A stretch of 64,000 nt of DNA, taken from NCBI GenBank assembly GCA_964455935.1, contig CAYVZU010000004.1, forward strand, positions 1-64,000. The letters run 5' to 3'. The position numbers and the translations under genes are program-made. Positions 16,986 through 25,431 of this stretch are shown here, piece after piece (the stretch's first letter is position 1; each line of letters starts with the position of its first letter). The DNA is from CAYVZU01 sp964455935 (GTDB taxonomy: Bacteria > Fibrobacterota > CAYVZU01). The notes beneath the pieces were generated by a model. The model had not been told where the DNA came from, made no database searches, and saw nothing but the letters and a program-made list of their open reading frames with translations.

Positions 16986-18034
16986 TTCCAGTACGTCTTT
17001 TTGTAAAGGGATGACGACGGGTCACCTCCACCGTGGCAGTCCACATTCGAGCAACTCTTTTCAGCCGCGTTCCAGGCAAACATCGTATCATGCCCGGGGG
17101 TTGCCGCGTTTATGAAACGATTATAGAAGGAAACGTCCTTGGCGCCATTCATATGATGGGCCGTGTTGACCAGCGGAAGAGTATCTCCGTCAGGTGTTAA
17201 AAACACGGTCTGGCCATACCGCACGCGCGGTCCGAACTGCGTGGAGTCAATTGCACTGTCGTAGGCTACGGTTTGGAAGTGGCACTCGATGCACTGCCGA
17301 ATATCGCCGGAGGAATTGCGGGAGACATGAAGGGAATGCAGCCCGGCCATGGGCTTGTAGTCATGGCACGAATTGCATCGACCCAACTGGACCGACTCCA
17401 TCCGGAAGTCCGCTTGGCCGTTGCGGTGCAATGAGTCGATCAGCGAAAATGTATCCGCGCCGTTGAAACTGAATTCATCATGAACGAGCCAGGCAGCCCG
17501 GCGGGTTGTCACAAGGGTGTTGCTGGGTCTCTGAATGTAGGTGGCAACCAACGCGGAGTCTTTTTGAACTGCCCCGGCATGACAAGCAAAGCAGTTGCCC
17601 GCGAAGGATTTGGACATGGGCAGCAGAGAATCCCATTGGCACTTTGGCGAGGGAACCGTATGGCACATAGCGCAGTGCATGGGGCTTGCGGCGGTATCAA
17701 GCCGATCATTCGCATGGAGCCTTCCTGTCCGGGGTTTTTCTTCGCCGTCGATTACATCCGAAGCATCGAAATAGACGAAGTGGTTCGAGGCCGGATCCAA
17801 TGCACTGTCAAGCTGGATTGCATCCCAATGGCAGGCCACGCATTGCGAGTGAGTCGCTCCTTGAACCAGGACGGCCGTGTCTTTGCATGACACGCCGGGA
17901 TAATGATGGCACTGATCACAGGAAACCTGTTTTGGCAGAGAACCCGAAACAGGTTCGAACCGCTCAATACAGCCCGCGGCCAAGGCAACGGCCACTATGG
18001 GAAGCAAAGCGGGTCTGGCGCATCGCCTTTTCAT
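16982..18034 (-). CDS. Seven-heme c-type cytochrome lipoprotein
   Basis: An exported lipoprotein of 350 residues (lipobox ALAAGC, lipidated Cys22). It has six CXXCH heme sites, CDQCH, CVACH, CAMCH, CFACH, CNSCH and CIECH, plus one CX4CH site near the C-terminus (CSNVDCH). The unusual wide-spaced motif is known from some Geobacter-type CxxxxCH cytochromes. The spacing between hemes is long (30-60 residues), so this is an extended electron wire. It does not look like a compact NapB/c3 protein. The start overlaps the DUF2271 stop (ATGA). The protein probably carries electrons at the outer face of the inner membrane or at the outer membrane together with DUF3570. The same operon encodes the System II machinery needed to mature it. 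Confidence 0.9.
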   Translation of the reverse strand: MKRRCARPALLPIVAVALAAGCIERFEPVSGSLPKQVSCDQCHHYPGVSCKDTAVLVQGATHSQCVACHWDAIQLDSALDPASNHFVYFDASDVIDGEEKPRTGRLHANDRLDTAASPMHCAMCHTVPSPKCQWDSLLPMSKSFAGNCFACHAGAVQKDSALVATYIQRPSNTLVTTRRAAWLVHDEFSFNGADTFSLIDSLHRNGQADFRMESVQLGRCNSCHDYKPMAGLHSLHVSRNSSGDIRQCIECHFQTVAYDSAIDSTQFGPRVRYGQTVFLTPDGDTLPLVNTAHHMNGAKDVSFYNRFINAATPGHDTMFAWNAAEKSCSNVDCHGGGDPSSSLYKKTYWK

Positions 18035-18828
18035 CTCTTCATCACAAGAACGGGTTGGCGGACAAGCTGACCTTGGAATTCCGCTATGGCCACGTAGACG
18101 CCGTCCTTCAGGCCTTGGACGGGAACACTCTTTTCCGCGGAGGAGACTGATCTTTCCAGATATCGCCGAGCGATTTTCCCCTGAAGATCACAGATTGTCA
18201 GAGCCAATGGCGCCCCAATTGCGCCGGCGGGAAGCGAGAGCGTTAATACGCCGGATTTTGCCGCAATGCGAGCCTTAAGGCTGGGTTTCCCGGGGATGGT
18301 GTTTATTACGGACGAAGTCGTATCTGTGACTGTTACCGAAATATTGGTAAGAAATGTGGACCCGCTGTTGGCCGAGGAGTCGTATCCGGTGCGGGAATGG
18401 GAATGGCCGTCGATCACGATATTGCCGCGAACCAAGGGGCCCGGCGGGTCGATTGAATTGGAGTGGTCCTCGGTCATTTCGATACAGTACCGGTAGGTCC
18501 CGTTTGCGACGCGCTGTCCGTTCTGGTTAGTCAAGTTCCAGGTTGCTGAGATAGTCCCATGAACATTACGGGTGGCACCTGTCAGGCCGTCTACATCCAT
18601 GCTGCTTGCGGCTTTCCAGGAGACCAAGTCGTTCTTGCGTTCGGCTGCCCATATCCCGATCGTTTTCACAAACTGGCCAGACGCGTTCTGCATCCAGACC
18701 GCAACCAGGTTCTTTGGGGCCTCGCGGCCGTCGTAGGTTCTTGTTGTCGCGGTGACCCGCAGGCTCCCCGCCAAAGCGGTTGAACTCAACATGCAGAGCC
18801 CCACCCCAATCAGGCAAAAGACTTTCAT
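18031..18828 (-). CDS. DUF2271-family secreted protein with C-terminal sorting-like domain
   Basis: A protein of 265 residues with a signal peptide (VFCLIGVGLCMLSSTALA). The DUF2271 core follows at residues about 20-150 (LVAVWMQNASGQFVKTIGIWA, then GATRNVHGTISATWNLTNQNG and the YRYCIEMTEDH stretch). A C-terminal 80-residue domain ends GVYVAIAEFQGQLVRQPVLVMKR, like the beta-sandwich anchoring or type A sorting domains of FCB-group bacteria. DUF2271 has FlgD-like folds and no fixed function. It tends to occur beside DUF4266/DUF3570 genes and thioredoxins. The start at 18828 has GGGAGGG upstream and lies 22 bases after the regulator gene. The longer frame upstream covers that regulator. Confidence 0.85.
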   Translation of the reverse strand: MKVFCLIGVGLCMLSSTALAGSLRVTATTRTYDGREAPKNLVAVWMQNASGQFVKTIGIWAAERKNDLVSWKAASSMDVDGLTGATRNVHGTISATWNLTNQNGQRVANGTYRYCIEMTEDHSNSIDPPGPLVRGNIVIDGHSHSRTGYDSSANSGSTFLTNISVTVTDTTSSVINTIPGKPSLKARIAAKSGVLTLSLPAGAIGAPLALTICDLQGKIARRYLERSVSSAEKSVPVQGLKDGVYVAIAEFQGQLVRQPVLVMKR

Positions 18829-18850
18829 TTTCCCTCCCCGAAATTCCGGG

Positions 18851-19240
18851 TTATACAGAGACCCGTGATAGCCGGTATTGACAATCGCCGCAATTTTTTG
18901 AACAAAAAGGGCAGCTAATGCCGGCATCGCGCAGGAAGGCCGCCAGTTCATGGCATTTGTCGGCGCGCGCTTTGCGGACAATGCACTTGGTGCACCCTCG
19001 GCCTTTGCCCTTCATGGCTGCAAATTCCCAGCAGGACATCTGCTGGGGCTTTTTGGAAAAGAACGGTTCGAGACTGGCCCATAGTATTCGAAAGTGCCCG
19101 CCCGCGGTTCTTTTTGCCCTTACTTTTCCGCTTCGGATCCATTTCAAAACCGTATCCGGAGTCACCGAACAACAACGGGCTGCTTGACCTGTAGTAAGCG
19201 TCCCTTTGGCCATAATGGGTTTTATGGGTTTTCCTTCCAT
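18851..19240 (-). CDS. Excisionase/MerR-like HTH regulator with Cys-rich C-terminus
   Basis: A protein of about 129 residues. Residues about 10-60 form a small winged helix-turn-helix (LTTGQAARCCSVTPDTVLKW, then GKVRAKRTAGGHFRI), as in MerR/excisionase DNA-binding domains. The C-terminal half has seven more cysteines: C, CTKC, CH, CPFC, CGDC. They could bind an iron-sulfur cluster or zinc, or react to redox state. It is the first gene of the nine-gene cytochrome operon and diverges from the cobalt/nickel transporter, so it may control either. Start choice is uncertain: ATG at 19240 sits at the predicted transcription start (leaderless), and ATG at 19213 also lacks a good ribosome-binding site. 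Confidence 0.75.
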   Translation of the reverse strand: MEGKPIKPIMAKGTLTTGQAARCCSVTPDTVLKWIRSGKVRAKRTAGGHFRILWASLEPFFSKKPQQMSCWEFAAMKGKGRGCTKCIVRKARADKCHELAAFLRDAGISCPFCSKNCGDCQYRLSRVSV

Positions 19241-19246
19241 TTTTAA

Positions 19247-19274
19247 ATTATATGAAAAAGATTCGCTCGCGCAA
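19247..19274 (-). promoter_or_regulatory. Candidate promoter of the cytochrome operon
   Basis: On the minus strand there is TTGCGC (19274-19269), a 16-base spacer and a perfect TATAAT (19252-19247). The first transcribed base would fall near 19240, the first ATG of the regulator gene, so translation could be leaderless. Confidence 0.45.
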
Positions 19275-19451
19275 TACTCAGGCACAAGATCTTGCGCCGG
19301 CAAAACCCTTCGTTGTGTTTTCTCCCGTTTTCCCTCTGCGAGCTCGGTGGTTTCAAAGTCCTTCCGACAGATGCGGGCAGGCACAAGCCCGAAATATATT
19401 TTCCTGTTGGCCGGGATCGGGATTTCACCGTGTCCATCAAAGGAGCGGACT

Positions 19452-20465
19452 GTGCACATGTCCGATGCACTTATTTCGCCGCAGGTCGGCGGCGCCCTGT
19501 GGGCGATTTCGGCCGGACTGCTTGCGGTCTCCGCCCGCAAATTGCGCAAAGAAGCCGACGACAGCAAGACGCCCCTGATGGCCGTGGCCGGGGCATTCGT
19601 CTTTGCCGCGCAGATGATCAACTTCGCCATTCCCGGGACCGGATCAAGCGGCCACTTGGGAGGGGGCCTGCTTCTGGCAGTCCTGCTGGGTCCCTCCGCC
19701 GCGTTTTTGACCATCGCCTGTGTGCTCATGATCCAGGCGCTGCTCTTTGCCGACGGCGGCCTGCTTGCCCTTGGCTGCAATATCTTTAACATGGGATTTT
19801 TTCCGGCCTTCATCGCTTACCCGTTTATCTATCGCGGCCTCACCGCATCCAGCCTGTCGCAACAGCGAATTTTCTGGGGCTCGCTGGCCGCGGCCGTGAC
19901 CGGCCTTCAATTGGGTGCTGTCGGTGTCGTTCTGCAAACCGTGGCTTCCGGAATTTCCGCGATTGACACGGGCCGGTTTCTTCTCTTTATGCAGCCTATT
20001 CATCTGGCCATTGGAATCGTTGAGGGTCTGGCAACGGCCGGCCTGCTGGTTATGCTGCAGAGAAACAGGCCGGGGCTTCTTGCGGCCAATGCCCGACCAG
20101 CCCGGAGCCGAAAAGCGGTGTTGACTCTTGCCGCGCTCACGCTGGCCGTTGCCGGGGTGGTGAGCTGGTTTGCCTCGGAAAACCCGGACGGCCTGGAATG
20201 GGCGCTGGAGAAAACAGAAACTGCGGGAACGATGACCGCATCCGGAATCCACGGCCTTCTGGGCCGTGTCCGGACCGGCACGGCTCGCCTGCCGGACTAT
20301 TCGTTCAAGTCCGACAATCATGGAAATGGCGATGCCGTTTCCTCCGCATCCACCTCCACCGCTGGTCTCATAGGCAGTGCCGTGACACTGCTTGCGGCAG
20401 GCCTTATCGGGTACGGCCTGCGCCGGTTCGGCAGAAATTCGCGAACGCCGGGGCCAGGTCAATGA
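19452..20465 (+). CDS. cbiM: CbiM-type Co/Ni transport S-component fused to CbiN-like domain
   Basis: An inner-membrane protein of 337 residues that binds cobalt or nickel in an ECF-type importer. It begins M-H-M-S-D-A-L if GTG at 19452 is used. The N-terminal Met-His pair is the conserved metal ligand of CbiM/NikM, and an AGGAG sits six bases upstream, so this start is chosen over the ATG at 19458. The CbiM body covers residues 1 to about 215. A linker with membrane segment and the PDGLEW motif typical of CbiN/NikN (NPDGLEWALEKT) follows at about 240-250. A final helix closes the protein. Its stop overlaps cbiQ (ATGA). Cobalt and nickel cannot be distinguished from the sequence. Confidence 0.9.
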   Translation: MHMSDALISPQVGGALWAISAGLLAVSARKLRKEADDSKTPLMAVAGAFVFAAQMINFAIPGTGSSGHLGGGLLLAVLLGPSAAFLTIACVLMIQALLFADGGLLALGCNIFNMGFFPAFIAYPFIYRGLTASSLSQQRIFWGSLAAAVTGLQLGAVGVVLQTVASGISAIDTGRFLLFMQPIHLAIGIVEGLATAGLLVMLQRNRPGLLAANARPARSRKAVLTLAALTLAVAGVVSWFASENPDGLEWALEKTETAGTMTASGIHGLLGRVRTGTARLPDYSFKSDNHGNGDAVSSASTSTAGLIGSAVTLLAAGLIGYGLRRFGRNSRTPGPGQ

Positions 20466-21271
20466 GCGCCATTGCAGCGGGAATTCTCGATGTGCGAAGG
20501 CTGGACGAACTCGCGCGCGCATCAAGCTTCGCGCACGATCTCGATTCGCGCGTGAAGCTGATTGTGACACTCCTATTCCTGGCAGCGATTGCATCCTTTC
20601 GCGCGTACGAAACTTCGGCTTTGATCCCGTTCTTCCTTTTTCCTTTTGTCATGCTCTCCTTAGGAAACGTGCCGGCCCGACCCATTCTAAAGCGGCTTGC
20701 TTTTGCCGCGCCATTTGCGGTCTGTATGGGCGCCTTCAACCCTTTGTTGGACCGCGCGCCGTTGCTTTCGATTGGCGGCTTTTCCGTAAGCGCCGGCTGG
20801 GTTTCCTACCTTTCCATTCTCTTACGTTTCATACTGGCCGTCAGCTCCGTGCTGCTGCTGATTGCCGTTACCGGAATGGACCATGTCGCGGCGGCCCTGC
20901 GCAAACTTGGATTTCCAAGGCCCCTTGTCAACCAACTGTTGTTGATGTATCGGTATCTATTCCTTCTTTCCGACGAGGCGGAACGGATGATTCGCTCCCG
21001 AGCGCTCCGCGCTTTTGGCCGGCCGCTTGGGCTTGGGCAGTTCGGCTATCTGACCGGTACGTTGCTTTTGCGCACGCTCGACCGCGGCCGGCGAATTCAT
21101 GCCGCCATGGCGTCGCGCGGGTTCCACGGTGAGATCAGGATGTTTTCCGGATCGCGGCTGCGCGCCGCCGATTTTGTTTTCGCGGGCGGCTGGATCGGTT
21201 ACTTCGCCCTCTGTCGGGCCACGAATGTTGCGCACTGGATCGGCGCTCTGGCCTTTGGAGCGATGCAATGA
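20462..21271 (+). CDS. cbiQ: CbiQ/EcfT-type transmembrane component of Co/Ni ECF transporter
   Basis: A protein of 269 residues with about five hydrophobic helices. It carries the two Ala-Arg-Gly-like coupling motifs of EcfT proteins: RSRALRAFGRP and AMASRGFHGE, close to the classic SRGF pattern. It couples ATP hydrolysis by CbiO to substrate release by CbiM. The start overlaps the cbiM stop and the stop overlaps cbiO, giving a compact cbiMQO operon. The longer upstream frame runs inside cbiM and is not used. Confidence 0.9.
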   Translation: MSAIAAGILDVRRLDELARASSFAHDLDSRVKLIVTLLFLAAIASFRAYETSALIPFFLFPFVMLSLGNVPARPILKRLAFAAPFAVCMGAFNPLLDRAPLLSIGGFSVSAGWVSYLSILLRFILAVSSVLLLIAVTGMDHVAAALRKLGFPRPLVNQLLLMYRYLFLLSDEAERMIRSRALRAFGRPLGLGQFGYLTGTLLLRTLDRGRRIHAAMASRGFHGEIRMFSGSRLRAADFVFAGGWIGYFALCRATNVAHWIGALAFGAMQ

Positions 21272-22026
21272 GCCATCATCTGGTCGAGGCCGTCAATCTC
21301 GGCTATTTATACCCGGACGGAACCGAAGCCCTGAAACGTGTTTCATTTCGCATTGTCCACGGCGAGTCCGTTGCCATTGTCGGCCCCAACGGCGCGGGAA
21401 AATCGACCCTGCTCAATCATCTCAACGGAAGCCTGCTGGCGAGCTCCGGCGAAGCCCGCGTGGGCGGCATTCCCGTGCGCAAAGAAACGCTCTCTTCGGT
21501 TCGCAAAGCCGTTGGAATGGTTTTCCAAGACCCCGACGACCAACTCTTCATGCCTACGGTTATTGAAGACGTAACGTTTGGCCCGCTCAACCTTGGCCTG
21601 TCGCCCGAAGAAGCCCGGCTGCGCGCCCTGGAGGCCCTGCGCCAGGTCGGATGCGAGCACCTGAAAGACCGGCCGCCCTATCATCTTTCGAGTGGAGAGA
21701 AGAAAGCCGTCGCCATTGCCACGGTGCTTTCGACGCTGCCCGATGTTCTGGTGCTCGACGAACCCACAGCAAACCTCGACGCACGCCATCGGCGGCGCAT
21801 CATCGATCTGATCCGCGGATTCCATCACACCCGCATCATTGCGACGCACGATCTCGATCTCGTGCTCGATGTCTGCGACCGCGCCATTCTTCTGAACAAC
21901 GGCATCCTGGTGGCCGACGCCGCCACAGCCGAACTCATGCGCGACAAAATCCTGCTGGAGCAGCACGGGCTCGAACAACCGCTCCGGATGCAGGAATGTC
22001 CGCTGTGTGGAAAGCATTTGACGTGA
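21268..22026 (+). CDS. cbiO: CbiO-type ATP-binding subunit of Co/Ni ECF transporter
   Basis: An ABC ATPase of 252 residues. Walker A is GPNGAGKSTLL (about residues 39-49). The Q-loop is MVFQDPDDQLFMPTV, typical of ECF ATPases. The signature is LSSGEKKAVAIATVL and Walker B VLVLDEPTANLD. The C-terminal end carries an extra CPLCGK pair of cysteines, which may bind metal. It is the last gene of the transporter operon. A hairpin about 100 bases downstream could end transcription. Confidence 0.92.
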   Translation: MSHHLVEAVNLGYLYPDGTEALKRVSFRIVHGESVAIVGPNGAGKSTLLNHLNGSLLASSGEARVGGIPVRKETLSSVRKAVGMVFQDPDDQLFMPTVIEDVTFGPLNLGLSPEEARLRALEALRQVGCEHLKDRPPYHLSSGEKKAVAIATVLSTLPDVLVLDEPTANLDARHRRRIIDLIRGFHHTRIIATHDLDLVLDVCDRAILLNNGILVADAATAELMRDKILLEQHGLEQPLRMQECPLCGKHLT

Positions 22027-22122
22027 AACGTTCAACGTTCGATGCCTAAGAAGGCCCTTCCGTTCGGGCTTGCCGGCGCGCGCCGGTCCCAGGCGGGGAG
22101 ACCAACGCACAGGAATTCCTTG

Positions 22123-22150
22123 AAAACTCCCGTCTGAACAAGGGAGTTTT
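22123..22150 (+). terminator. Hairpin after cbiO
   Basis: A perfect 9-base inverted repeat, AAAACTCCC/GGGAGTTTT, with a 10-base loop. The right arm ends in four T residues, but no longer T run follows, so rho-independent termination would be weak to moderate. Confidence 0.55.
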
Positions 22151-22224
22151 CCGCTATGCATTTCGCGCCGGCCTTGTTTGCGGGCCTATCGAGCGTAATC
22201 CCTTCTCCCCTCTTCGCCTGAGCC

Positions 22225-22254
22225 TTTACATCATTTCCTCATCTGTGCTATATT
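22225..22254 (+). promoter_or_regulatory. Candidate promoter of the pilus/secretion operon
   Basis: TTTACA (22225-22230), an 18-base spacer and TATATT (22249-22254), 38 bases before the secretin start codon. The same two boxes with the same spacing occur in front of the lysR gene, which supports both. Confidence 0.5.
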
Positions 22255-22292
22255 CGCTAAGTTCCTAATTCATTATAGAAGGCGGGAGTACC

Positions 22293-24224
22293 ATGCGGCT
22301 GCTGCATTCTTGTACGCTGTTGATTGGATTGACAACAATGGTCTTTGCCGCGCCGCCGGCCGGCACGCCCGCTCCTTCCGCAAAACCTCCCAAGCCAACT
22401 CCCGTCAGCAGCAAACCCGCGACCGCTCCGGAGCCGCCTGCAAGCGTCAGCGCGGCCGTTCCGCGCATGACCTTTGATTTCAAAGACACGGACATCCGCG
22501 ATATCGCCCGTTCCATTTCCATTGCCTATGGTCTTAACATCCTGATCGACAAGGATATCACGGTCAAGGTGACCGTGCATTTGACCGACGTTCCGGTCAT
22601 GGAAGGCCTGCGCACGATTCTTGAATCCAACGGCCTGGCCCTAGTTCGCGAAGGCGATCTCTATCGCATCACCAAGCCGGTGGACCGAGGCAGCGCGGCG
22701 ATCGATGCCAAGCGCGACACCATCAGTTTCAATATCAGCAACGTGGAAGTCAACGACTTCATCCGCGACATTTCAAGCAAAACGGGGATCAACATCATCG
22801 CGGAAAAGAATGTCACCGGCCGGGTTTCCGGGTCGCTGCGCAATGTGGATGTGGAAGACGGGATCCGGGCTTTGCTGGAAGCCAACGGGTTTACGATGCA
22901 GTACCGGGGCGAAATCCTGGTGGTGGGCATGCCATCCGAGGATGCCAAACGAAGGCCCGACCGGGAGGCCCGGCGGCTCGACGTGAGAGTAAAAGACAAG
23001 AAGGTGACCCTCGATCTCAAGGGCGCGGACCTGGGCGATGTATTAAAAGAGATCGCCGACCAGGGCAAGCTCGACATGATCACCTACGGAGCGGTCCGGG
23101 GCGAGGTCAACGCCAAATTGAAGGAGATGCCCATCGAGCATGCGGTCGCTCTCCTGGTTTCGGGGACGCAATACACCTTTGCCATTCGCGAAGACATCTT
23201 GCTCATCGGCGACCGCAATGTCACCACCCCCTCCGGCCAGGCCTTGAGCATTGCCGAACTGGTTCACGTGAAACACATCAAAGCCGAGGGCCTCCCCAAC
23301 CTTCTGCCCAAGACCATTCCAACGGGAAACGTTCAAGTCATTAAGGAGCAGAATGCAGTTTTAGTGACCGGTACCACGGACATCATTGCCCAAGTCAATG
23401 AATTCATTCGGCAAATCGACATTCCAACGCCGCAGATCATGATTGAAGCGGTCATTGTCGAATATGGGCGAGACCAGGGTCGCGAAGTGGGCGTATCGGC
23501 CAGGTCGGGCCGCGGAGCCGACAGCCTGGAAATGCTCCTTCCCAGCATTGCTTACGGGGTCGGCGCCAGAACCCTCAATCCACGGCTGCCATCGGATATT
23601 GCGGGATTTAAATTCGGGACCGTAGGATTTCTGCCGGACGATTTTGTGATTCGGCTTCACGCATTGGAGCGCGACAAGCGCGCCAAAATTTTGGCGCAAC
23701 CGCGCATTGCCACTCTTAACGGCAACAAGGCCTCCATCCATGTCGGCACAACGAGCTATTTCCGCCTGGCCGGCGGCACAACGACCGACCCCATCACTCG
23801 TTTCCAAACCATCCAGTCCGGGATTACGCTCAACATTACGCCCTGGATTTCCAAAAGCGGGCAGGTCACGGCCGAAATCAGCCCCGAGGTCTCCAATACC
23901 ACCGGCATCAACGAGGAAGGATTCCCCGATATTTCCGTGCGCAATGTCTCCACCACGGTGCGGCTCAACGACGGCGAGACGATTATCCTGGGAGGACTGA
24001 TTCGCTCCGAGGACAAGAGCACGATCGAGAAAGTCCCCATCCTGGGAGACATTCCTCTGTTGGGATGGCTGTTCCGGTCCAAGATCGCGGCGAAATCATC
24101 CAGTGAGCTGGCCATTTACATCACCCCTCACATACTGAATAAGGAAGACATTGTGGATATTGATAAAGAGCTGGAACAATTCAAGACACGATCGAATTCC
24201 GGCAAAGTTCCCGAACTCCGCTAG
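22293..24224 (+). CDS. Secretin (PilQ/GspD family)
   Basis: A protein of 643 residues that would form the multimeric outer-membrane gate of a type IV pilus or type II secretion system. It has a signal peptide and a proline-rich linker. Several N domains follow: a secretin/TonB-short-N-like domain with DFKDTDIRDIARSISIAYG, then two repeats of similar fold. The secretin core begins near 390 (PQIMIEAVIVEYGRDQGREV). The hallmark C-terminal stretches are TVRLNDGETIILGGLI and VPILGDIPLLGWLFRS. No lipobox is visible. It is the first gene of a six-gene plus-strand operon with PilM/N/O/P-like and prepilin genes. PilQ and GspD are hard to separate without a tree. Confidence 0.9.
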   Translation: MRLLHSCTLLIGLTTMVFAAPPAGTPAPSAKPPKPTPVSSKPATAPEPPASVSAAVPRMTFDFKDTDIRDIARSISIAYGLNILIDKDITVKVTVHLTDVPVMEGLRTILESNGLALVREGDLYRITKPVDRGSAAIDAKRDTISFNISNVEVNDFIRDISSKTGINIIAEKNVTGRVSGSLRNVDVEDGIRALLEANGFTMQYRGEILVVGMPSEDAKRRPDREARRLDVRVKDKKVTLDLKGADLGDVLKEIADQGKLDMITYGAVRGEVNAKLKEMPIEHAVALLVSGTQYTFAIREDILLIGDRNVTTPSGQALSIAELVHVKHIKAEGLPNLLPKTIPTGNVQVIKEQNAVLVTGTTDIIAQVNEFIRQIDIPTPQIMIEAVIVEYGRDQGREVGVSARSGRGADSLEMLLPSIAYGVGARTLNPRLPSDIAGFKFGTVGFLPDDFVIRLHALERDKRAKILAQPRIATLNGNKASIHVGTTSYFRLAGGTTTDPITRFQTIQSGITLNITPWISKSGQVTAEISPEVSNTTGINEEGFPDISVRNVSTTVRLNDGETIILGGLIRSEDKSTIEKVPILGDIPLLGWLFRSKIAAKSSSELAIYITPHILNKEDIVDIDKELEQFKTRSNSGKVPELR

Positions 24225-24239
24225 CCTCTTTCCGAATCT

Positions 24240-25430
24240 ATGCTCGAAGTCCTTGATCCTGGAAAACGCACGGTCCTCTTTGACGACGTCCTGTTCTTTC
24301 ACCGTCCCCGCCAGCCCCAGGACGCAGACCCCATCGCCTACCTGGAGGCGGAGATCGCGGGACTTCTGGGAGCTCAGGAAAGCCTGTCGGATGTCCTGTA
24401 CCGATATCGGGAAACCGTCGACGGCTACCTGATCGGCCTGGCCCGGCGCAGCGCGATTCAGGGTCGCAGGCCCGATCCTCTTGTGGTCTGCCGTATCCCT
24501 CACGCGGTCGCATTATGGCAACGGTTCGAGCAGATCCAGCCGCAGGCCGCTCCCATGGCTTTGCTTTATGTGCGCGATTTCGACCACCACTATATTTTGA
24601 CGGGCGATCGAACCGGGCTGTGCCGCGTGGCCAAGCTCAAGCCCACCCACCGCCTGGGCTATGATGTGTATTCGGCCGTTGAACGGGCTTGCCAGCTTCG
24701 GCCCGACCTGCGCGAAAACAAGCGACTGTATTGCGCGGGCGAAATTCCGGAATTCACCCGCGCGGCCCTGCTCGAACGCCATGTGGAAATCGTTCAGATC
24801 GTTCTTCCCAAGCGCCAGCAACTCGATCCGGCCCTGCTGCAGGAATGGGATTTCCGCCTGCCTCGGGAGGTCGAGGCGCAGATGCGATTTCACGAGGTGG
24901 TCAAAACGATACGGGTCGCCGCCATTTCGGCCGGTGTGATTCTGTCGGTCATCGCGATCCTCTTTGCCATGGAACGCGGCCTGGCCTGGCAGTCCGGAAA
25001 GAGCCGCCTGGTATGGCAAAGTCTCCAGAGCTCCTTGCGTGAGATGAATTTTCTGCGTACGCAGAACATGAACCAGATTTCCGAGCTCGCCATGGGCGTC
25101 CAGCTTTCCGGCATCCGGACAGGTCACGCCGCCGTGCTGCAGGTGCTGGCCGCCACAAGGCCGGCGCCGGTTCGCCTCGAACAGCTCACGCTTGCTCCAT
25201 ACCGGCAACGCGTTGCAGGCGGCGATTCGACTCCGGTGGTGGTCTACCGTCTTGAACTCAAAGGCCTTTGCGGGGCCGCCGGCCCGATCAGCGCATGGAT
25301 GGCCGCGCTCTCCGCGTCACCGCAGCTCGCGGGCGTCAAACTGATATCGGTGGAGCGCCGCGGAGAGGAACACGCATTCCGCATGGAATGCGATGTGGCT
25401 GGTTTGGACCCAAAGGCGCGGGGACAATGA
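24240..25430 (+). CDS. PilM/PilN- or GspL-like assembly platform protein (tentative)
   Basis: A protein of 396 residues, not matched with certainty. A cytoplasmic N-terminal region of about 220 residues precedes one membrane helix (VAAISAGVILSVIAILFAM, about 225-245). A coiled-coil-like stretch and a small C-terminal periplasmic domain follow. This layout is that of GspL or a PilM-PilN fusion, in which the cytoplasmic domain docks the ATPase and the periplasmic part contacts PilO. It has no strong ribosome-binding site and lies 15 bases after the secretin gene. The next gene is PilO/P-like and starts two bases after its stop. The role rests on topology and position; the sequence itself is divergent. 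Confidence 0.6.
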   Translation: MLEVLDPGKRTVLFDDVLFFHRPRQPQDADPIAYLEAEIAGLLGAQESLSDVLYRYRETVDGYLIGLARRSAIQGRRPDPLVVCRIPHAVALWQRFEQIQPQAAPMALLYVRDFDHHYILTGDRTGLCRVAKLKPTHRLGYDVYSAVERACQLRPDLRENKRLYCAGEIPEFTRAALLERHVEIVQIVLPKRQQLDPALLQEWDFRLPREVEAQMRFHEVVKTIRVAAISAGVILSVIAILFAMERGLAWQSGKSRLVWQSLQSSLREMNFLRTQNMNQISELAMGVQLSGIRTGHAAVLQVLAATRPAPVRLEQLTLAPYRQRVAGGDSTPVVVYRLELKGLCGAAGPISAWMAALSASPQLAGVKLISVERRGEEHAFRMECDVAGLDPKARGQ

Positions 25431-25431
25431 A

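Noticed and set aside
19241..19451. Cobalamin or NiCo riboswitch upstream of cbiM
   Set aside because: No B12-box-like sequence or clear multi-helix fold was recognised by eye in the 211 bases; a covariance-model search could overturn this.
21343..22161. A 272-codon minus-strand frame
   Set aside because: Antisense to cbiO, which has all ABC motifs; no support for a second gene.
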